This document shows, in pieces, positions 6,356-7,412 of a stretch of 7,412 nucleotides of DNA; position 1 is the first letter of the stretch; every line of letters begins with the position of its first letter. The translations under genes and the position numbers were made by a program. The stretch lies in the NCBI GenBank assembly GCA_019689515.1, contig JADGHI010000179.1, positions 1 through 7,412 on the forward strand, given 5' to 3'. This DNA is from Acetobacteraceae bacterium (GTDB lineage: Bacteria > Pseudomonadota > Alphaproteobacteria > Acetobacterales > Acetobacteraceae). The notes below the pieces were generated by a model that was not told the origin of the DNA, made no database searches, and saw nothing but the letters and a program-made list of their open reading frames with translations.

Positions 6356-6650
6356 CGGACAGGGGACCTCCCAAGGCCAAATGCTTGGTGCGGTGCAGCA
6401 AGGCCCATGCCGCGCCGCCGAACCGGCATCCTACACCAGGGAAGCTCGGCTTTGCCCACACCCGGGGCCCGAACTGCCCATTGATGCGGCGGAATCGCCC
6501 GCATTTCGTGCACTGGTGGGTTCGTCTCCGGAAAGGCCGGGCCCATTCCTCCGCCCGCCGCGATGCCCGCCCGCCTCGGTGCCGCGATTAGCGCTGACTT
6601 AAGCATTGCCTGCCAGGACTCCCCGGCGTGCCAGGGGCGCACATGCAGCG
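6356..6650. other. Divergent intergenic region between importer operon and motB
   Basis: This stretch separates two divergently transcribed genes and should hold promoters for both, but I found no convincing -35/-10 pair and no sigma-54 or flagellar-sigma consensus. Visible structure: a stem CCAAG (6371-6375) with CTTGG (6384-6388), overlapping the edge of the binding-protein ribosome binding site; a direct repeat CAAGGCC at 6372-6378 and 6399-6405; and an 8-bp stem with one bulge at 6484-6504. The most A/T-containing spot is around 6585-6607 (GATTAGCGCTGACTTAAGC), a possible -10 neighbourhood. Short open frames here lack coding-like composition and ribosome binding sites. Confidence 0.5.
6484..6504. 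repeat. Small inverted repeat in the divergent intergenic region
   Basis: ATGCGGCG (6484-6491) pairs with CGCCCGCAT (6496-6504) around the loop GAAT, with one bulged C at 6498. It would lie in the leader or promoter zone of the minus-strand importer operon, or upstream of motB. It could be an operator or an RNA hairpin. In DNA this GC-rich, chance inverted repeats of this length are not rare. Confidence 0.35.
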
Positions 6651-7412
6651 ATGGCGAGGATGGTGGGCAGGACGCAAGGCGGCGGAGGCCGGAGGAGAGG
6701 TGGCGACGGCGGCCCGGCCGTCATCGTCCGGTGGCGTGTCGAGGAGGAGAGCCAGTTGCGGCCCCACAACGGCGGCGCCTGGAAGGTCGCCTACGCCGAT
6801 TTCGTCACCGCCATGATGGCGTTCTTTCTGCTCATGTGGCTGCTCAGCGCCACGACGGAGGAGCAGCGGCGGGCGATCGCCGAGTTCTTCGCCCCGACCA
6901 ACCCACTGGGACGCGCCGCCACCGGCTCCGGCCTGCCCTTCGGCGGCCAGACGCCGCACGACGACGGGATGATGACCATCACCGCGGGCGCCGTGGCCAT
7001 CAAGCGTGGACCGCAGCCGGTCGTGGAGATGGATGACGACGACGAGAGCGAGATCCCGGCGCGCCCCGCCCCGTCGCATGACGGCCCGCCGGGTGAGGAG
7101 ACGATGGAGCCGCGCCGGATCAGCCGCCTGGCGGCGCTGTCGCCGGAGGATGGCGAGGAGGGGGGCGCCGCCGGCGCATGGAATGGCGGCGAGTCTCCGG
7201 CTGCCATCCTCCCGGACCAGCCGCCGCCCCTGGCTCCGCAGCGCCCCATCCCAGTCGCGCCTCCCTCCGCCCCGCCCGTGCCGCCGCCGGCGCGCGCCGA
7301 GCACGAGCCCGTGCCGGCCGAGTCGGAAGCTCTGCTTCGCGCCCAGAGCGAGGCCGCGCTGCGCGCCGAACTCGCGCGGCGCGAGGCGCTGGAATTCGAG
7401 CGCGCCGCCGAC
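6651..7412 (+). CDS. motB: Flagellar motor stator protein MotB (3' end beyond window)
   Basis: The inner-membrane stator subunit that, with MotA, conducts protons and anchors to peptidoglycan to drive flagellar rotation. 254 codons are visible and the frame is still open at the right edge. The N-terminal part PAVIVRWRVEEES (22-34) aligns with the E. coli MotB segment PIIVVKRRKAKS. The hallmark GGAWKVAYADFVTAMMAFFL (41-60) follows, continuing LMWLLSATTEEQ. D50 is the conserved proton-carrying aspartate and residues about 51-68 are the single membrane helix. A long linker then carries FAPTNPLGRAATGSGLPFGG (80-99), an acidic run MDDDDESE (127-134), a proline-rich stretch (188-213) and a charged helix from about 224. 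The OmpA-like domain should follow off the edge. The start is uncertain: ATG 6651, ATG 6660 and TTG 6756 are candidates; homology favours the first two. motA is not in the window. Confidence 0.88.
   Translation, partial: MARMVGRTQGGGGRRRGGDGGPAVIVRWRVEEESQLRPHNGGAWKVAYADFVTAMMAFFLLMWLLSATTEEQRRAIAEFFAPTNPLGRAATGSGLPFGGQTPHDDGMMTITAGAVAIKRGPQPVVEMDDDDESEIPARPAPSHDGPPGEETMEPRRISRLAALSPEDGEEGGAAGAWNGGESPAAILPDQPPPLAPQRPIPVAPPSAPPVPPPARAEHEPVPAESEALLRAQSEAALRAELARREALEFERAAD

Noticed and set aside
4682..6484. Plus-strand open frame of 600 codons opposite the binding-protein gene
   Set aside because: Antisense to a protein with many family motifs; the translation has no signal peptide, membrane segment or motif.
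6598..6615. Sigma-54-like TGGCAGG...GC on the minus strand
   Set aside because: The GG and GC elements are 8 nt apart instead of the required 10.
6352..6642. Minus-strand open frame of 96 codons in the divergent intergenic region
   Set aside because: No ribosome binding site, it overlaps the binding-protein start, and its composition does not resemble the neighbours.

Overview
The window is a very GC-rich chromosomal segment with dense, strongly GC3-biased coding. Alphaproteobacteria are suggested, plausibly Acetobacteraceae or Rhodospirillales relatives. The inference rests on base composition, on the ScfR-type regulator, and on the style of the MotB N-terminus and linker; no rRNA or marker gene confirms it. 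No mobile element, CRISPR array, tRNA or rRNA was seen.

Layout. Positions 1-159 are an upstream region with a possible promoter/operator. Then come three plus-strand genes: an XRE-type regulator of the short-chain fatty acyl-CoA regulator (ScfR/RamB-like) family (160-1560), a glutathione S-transferase (1612-2256) and a 153-residue protein of unknown function (2284-2745). Gaps of 51 and 27 nt would allow co-transcription. They meet a minus-strand ABC importer operon head to head, with a 35-nt convergent gap that holds a GC-rich hairpin. Read in its own direction the importer operon is substrate-binding protein (6355-4730), OppB/DppB-type permease (4671-3718) and OppC/DppC-type permease (3701-2781). 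No ATPase gene follows, so the transporter must borrow ATPases encoded elsewhere. A strong GC-rich hairpin sits between the binding-protein and first permease genes, just ahead of the permease ribosome binding site. A region of about 290 nt (6356-6650) separates the importer from a divergent plus-strand motB, the flagellar stator subunit, which runs off the right edge before its peptidoglycan-binding domain.

Functionally these are three unlinked modules: acyl-CoA-responsive carbon regulation with a small accessory operon, periplasmic uptake of peptides or a similar solute, and flagellar motility. I do not see convincing evidence of an undescribed system. The points most worth checking are the missing ATPases, the intercistronic hairpin and its possible alternative fold, the promoter/operator-like sequence overlapping the regulator's start, the lost metalloprotease motif in the regulator, and the uncertain motB start.
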